This document shows positions 62,441 to 64,000 of a DNA stretch of 64,000 bases, piece after piece (position 1 is the first letter of the stretch; the number at the start of each line of letters is the position of its first letter). The notes beneath the pieces were generated by a model. The model worked only from the letters and a program-made list of their open reading frames with translations. It did not search any database and was not told the DNA's origin. The position numbers and the translations under genes were made by a program. The stretch is from assembly GCA_002179805.1 (NCBI GenBank), contig NAVB01000414.1, forward strand, positions 1 through 64,000. The letters run 5' to 3'. This stretch comes from Acanthamoeba lenticulata (lineage: Eukaryota > Discosea > Longamoebia > Acanthamoebidae).

Positions 62441-64000
62441 ATGCAAGGAAGGCCGGCTCGAGACATCACCACACTACCTCTGCCGCCCACTCTTAAGAAT
62501 AAGATCGTTCATGCAGGTTTTCGTGATGTGCGCGATTTCGACGGGTACCGAGCCGTGGAGCTGGCCAAAGGTTCGTCTTTGGTTTCGACTTGTAAATTGA
62601 ACCGTAATTTACACACGGTTCAACTGTTCCTTCTGCCGCGACAGAACTACGGGTTACGCAGGAGGAGGCGTTAAGCATTCTGCGAACGATCAAGGAGAAC
62701 ACGGGGGTGAGCCGCACCACGAGCGGTTCTCTTCTATCAGGTGCACCTCTTCTTTTCTCCCTCGTATGCGAGGACGTACGGTGAGTTGCTAAAGGGCTGC
62801 TGTGCAAGGGTAGAGGGCAAGACTGCATTCGAGATGATAACACAGACGGAGAACCGGTTTGTACGCACGCTGTGCGCGGACATGGACCAGATGCTGGGCG
62901 AGGGCGTGCCTGTGGGGCAACTCACCGAATTCTGTACACACCCACCTTTCTTTCTTCTTAATGGCGTGCCCTGACTCCTCCTACTACTACTACTGCGTGC
63001 TTCCATCAGGCGGCGTGCCCGGAATTGGAAAGACACAGCTGGGGTGCGTCGGTCCAGCTTGTTCCTCTCTCTCCCTCTCTCTAGCTCGTTCTGCTTGTGT
63101 TTCTAGAGTGCACCTCACCCATGTACGTTCTGGCTCAAATGCGTGCACAGAATGCAGCTAGCCACGTCAGTACAGATCCCCAAAGAGTTTGGCGGTTCGG
63201 GGGGACACTGCATCTACATAGGTACGTCACTCTGCTTCGCGTAATGCATGGAAAAGTTTTGACTTGGTATGCGTAATTTGGCGCGCGCCCGCGTCCAGAC
63301 ACAGAGGGCAGCTTCGCTGTGGAACGAGTCATCGAGATGGCACAGGCGATCATCAATTTTTTGCAGCAGCAGGCACAGGTTCGTCCGCGTGGCCCGGCAG
63401 GATCCGTTGTAACTCCATTTGTTGGTATCTTTCTTACGTGGCGCTTGCTCTCTGTCTCTCTCAGGAGAGCAACGAACCGGAGAAACTGCGGGCTGCTGCA
63501 GCCCTCAATGTGGATGACATGCTGCGCAGCATCCATTACTACCGAATACACGGCTATGTGGAGCAGATCGCACTCCTGAACACGCTCCCCGCTTTCCTAC
63601 GGGAGCACCCTCAGGTACTTTGAGTTCAGCCTGTCGTCCGACTGGAGAGAGTGCCTGACAAAGGGAGAGCGACCGCCAATTCGCGTGGAGATAGGTTCAG
63701 CTGGTGGTCATTGATAGCGTCACCTTTCACTTCCGACACGACTTCGACGACTACATCGCACGCACCCGTGTCCTGACAAGCATGGCTCAGACTCTTATGT
63801 CGCTCGCCGACGAGTTCCGTCTAGCAGTGCGCGCCTCCCCGCCATGCGTCTATTACCCAGCCAAGTGGTGCTGACATTCGCCGCGCAGGTGGTGTTGATC
63901 AACCAAGTGACGACCAAGGTGACGGAACGCAATCCGGGGAGCGCGCTCATGGGCGATAGCAGCAGTAACCAGCTGATCCCGGCTCTGGGCGAGAGCTGGG
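62441..64000 (+). CDS. RAD51C: RAD51C (RAD51 paralog), truncated by the window end
   Basis: Start ATG 62441 (MQGRPARDITTLPLPPTL). Exons give LKNKIVHAGFRDVRDFDG, ELRVTQEEALSILRTIKENT (helix-hairpin-like N-domain), then TAFEMITQTENRFVRTLCAD, MLGEGVPVGQLTEFCGVP and the Walker A GVPGIGKTQLG. Next: MQLATSVQIPKEFGG, CIYIDTEGSFAVERVIEMAQ, HYYRIHGYVEQIALLNTLPA, Walker B VQLVVIDSVTFHFRHDFDDY, FRLAVVLINQVTTKV and SNQLIPALGESW, where the window stops. Segment order and the FIDTEGSF-like motif match RAD51C. ATP-dependent strand-exchange paralog for homologous recombination. The C-terminal quarter is missing. Confidence 0.92.

Overview
This window is nuclear DNA of a GC-rich, gene-dense eukaryote. Most genes carry several short (about 60-110 nt) GT-AG introns, third codon positions favour G/C, and intergenic gaps are often under 200 nt. 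The gene set (cyclin C, SCYL2, NOC4, YJU2, clathrin heavy chain, CtIP/Sae2, RAD51C, two-pore channel, ADF-H protein) together with minor-spliceosome introns fits a free-living amoebozoan such as Acanthamoeba. That assignment is inference, not a database match.

Layout. 0-16 kb: the 3' end of an unidentified gene, a small unidentified gene (-), the ribosome-biogenesis factor NOC4 (+), the pseudokinase SCYL2 (+), cyclin C (-), a DHHC palmitoyltransferase (-), an unidentified multi-exon gene (-) and the splicing factor YJU2/CCDC94 (-). 16-32 kb: a coiled-coil/F-box/degenerate Rho-like GTPase fusion ending in a CaaX box (+), an unidentified gene (-), a mitochondrial chalcone-isomerase-fold protein (-), a DIS3L2/SSD1-type RNB protein with an extra zinc knuckle and an R3H domain (+), a small unidentified protein (+) and an ACSF2-like acyl-CoA ligase (+). 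32-45 kb: a two-pore cation channel, a small ubiquitin-fold-like protein with a cysteine-rich membrane tail, a Ser-Pro-rich type I surface glycoprotein, an ELO fatty-acid elongase, a CCCH-finger methyltransferase-like protein, tRNA-Trp (-) and an organophosphate-type MFS transporter. 45-64 kb: clathrin heavy chain with ncRNA-bearing introns, CtIP/Sae2, a large unidentified membrane protein, a single-exon unidentified protein, an ADF-H protein (-), a short-chain dehydrogenase (-) and the 5' part of RAD51C.

The genes are mostly unrelated housekeeping genes rather than an operon-like system. Two recombination genes (CtIP/Sae2 and RAD51C) lie within 10 kb, and several RNA-processing genes (NOC4, YJU2, RNB nuclease) are present, but co-regulation cannot be shown.

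Most notable observations: (i) the clathrin heavy chain gene has five long introns; two carry near-identical copies of a box C/D snoRNA candidate whose guide matches the universally conserved 18S segment GATTCCGGAGAGGGAGC, and two others carry near-identical copies of a second structured element with a compensated terminal stem. (ii) The DHHC gene contains two U12-type introns, one of them AT-AC, which splits the codon of the catalytic cysteine. (iii) A coiled-coil/F-box/pseudo-Rho GTPase/CaaX protein. Exon boundaries below were placed by eye from splice signals plus family similarity; CDS spans run from start to stop codon and include introns.
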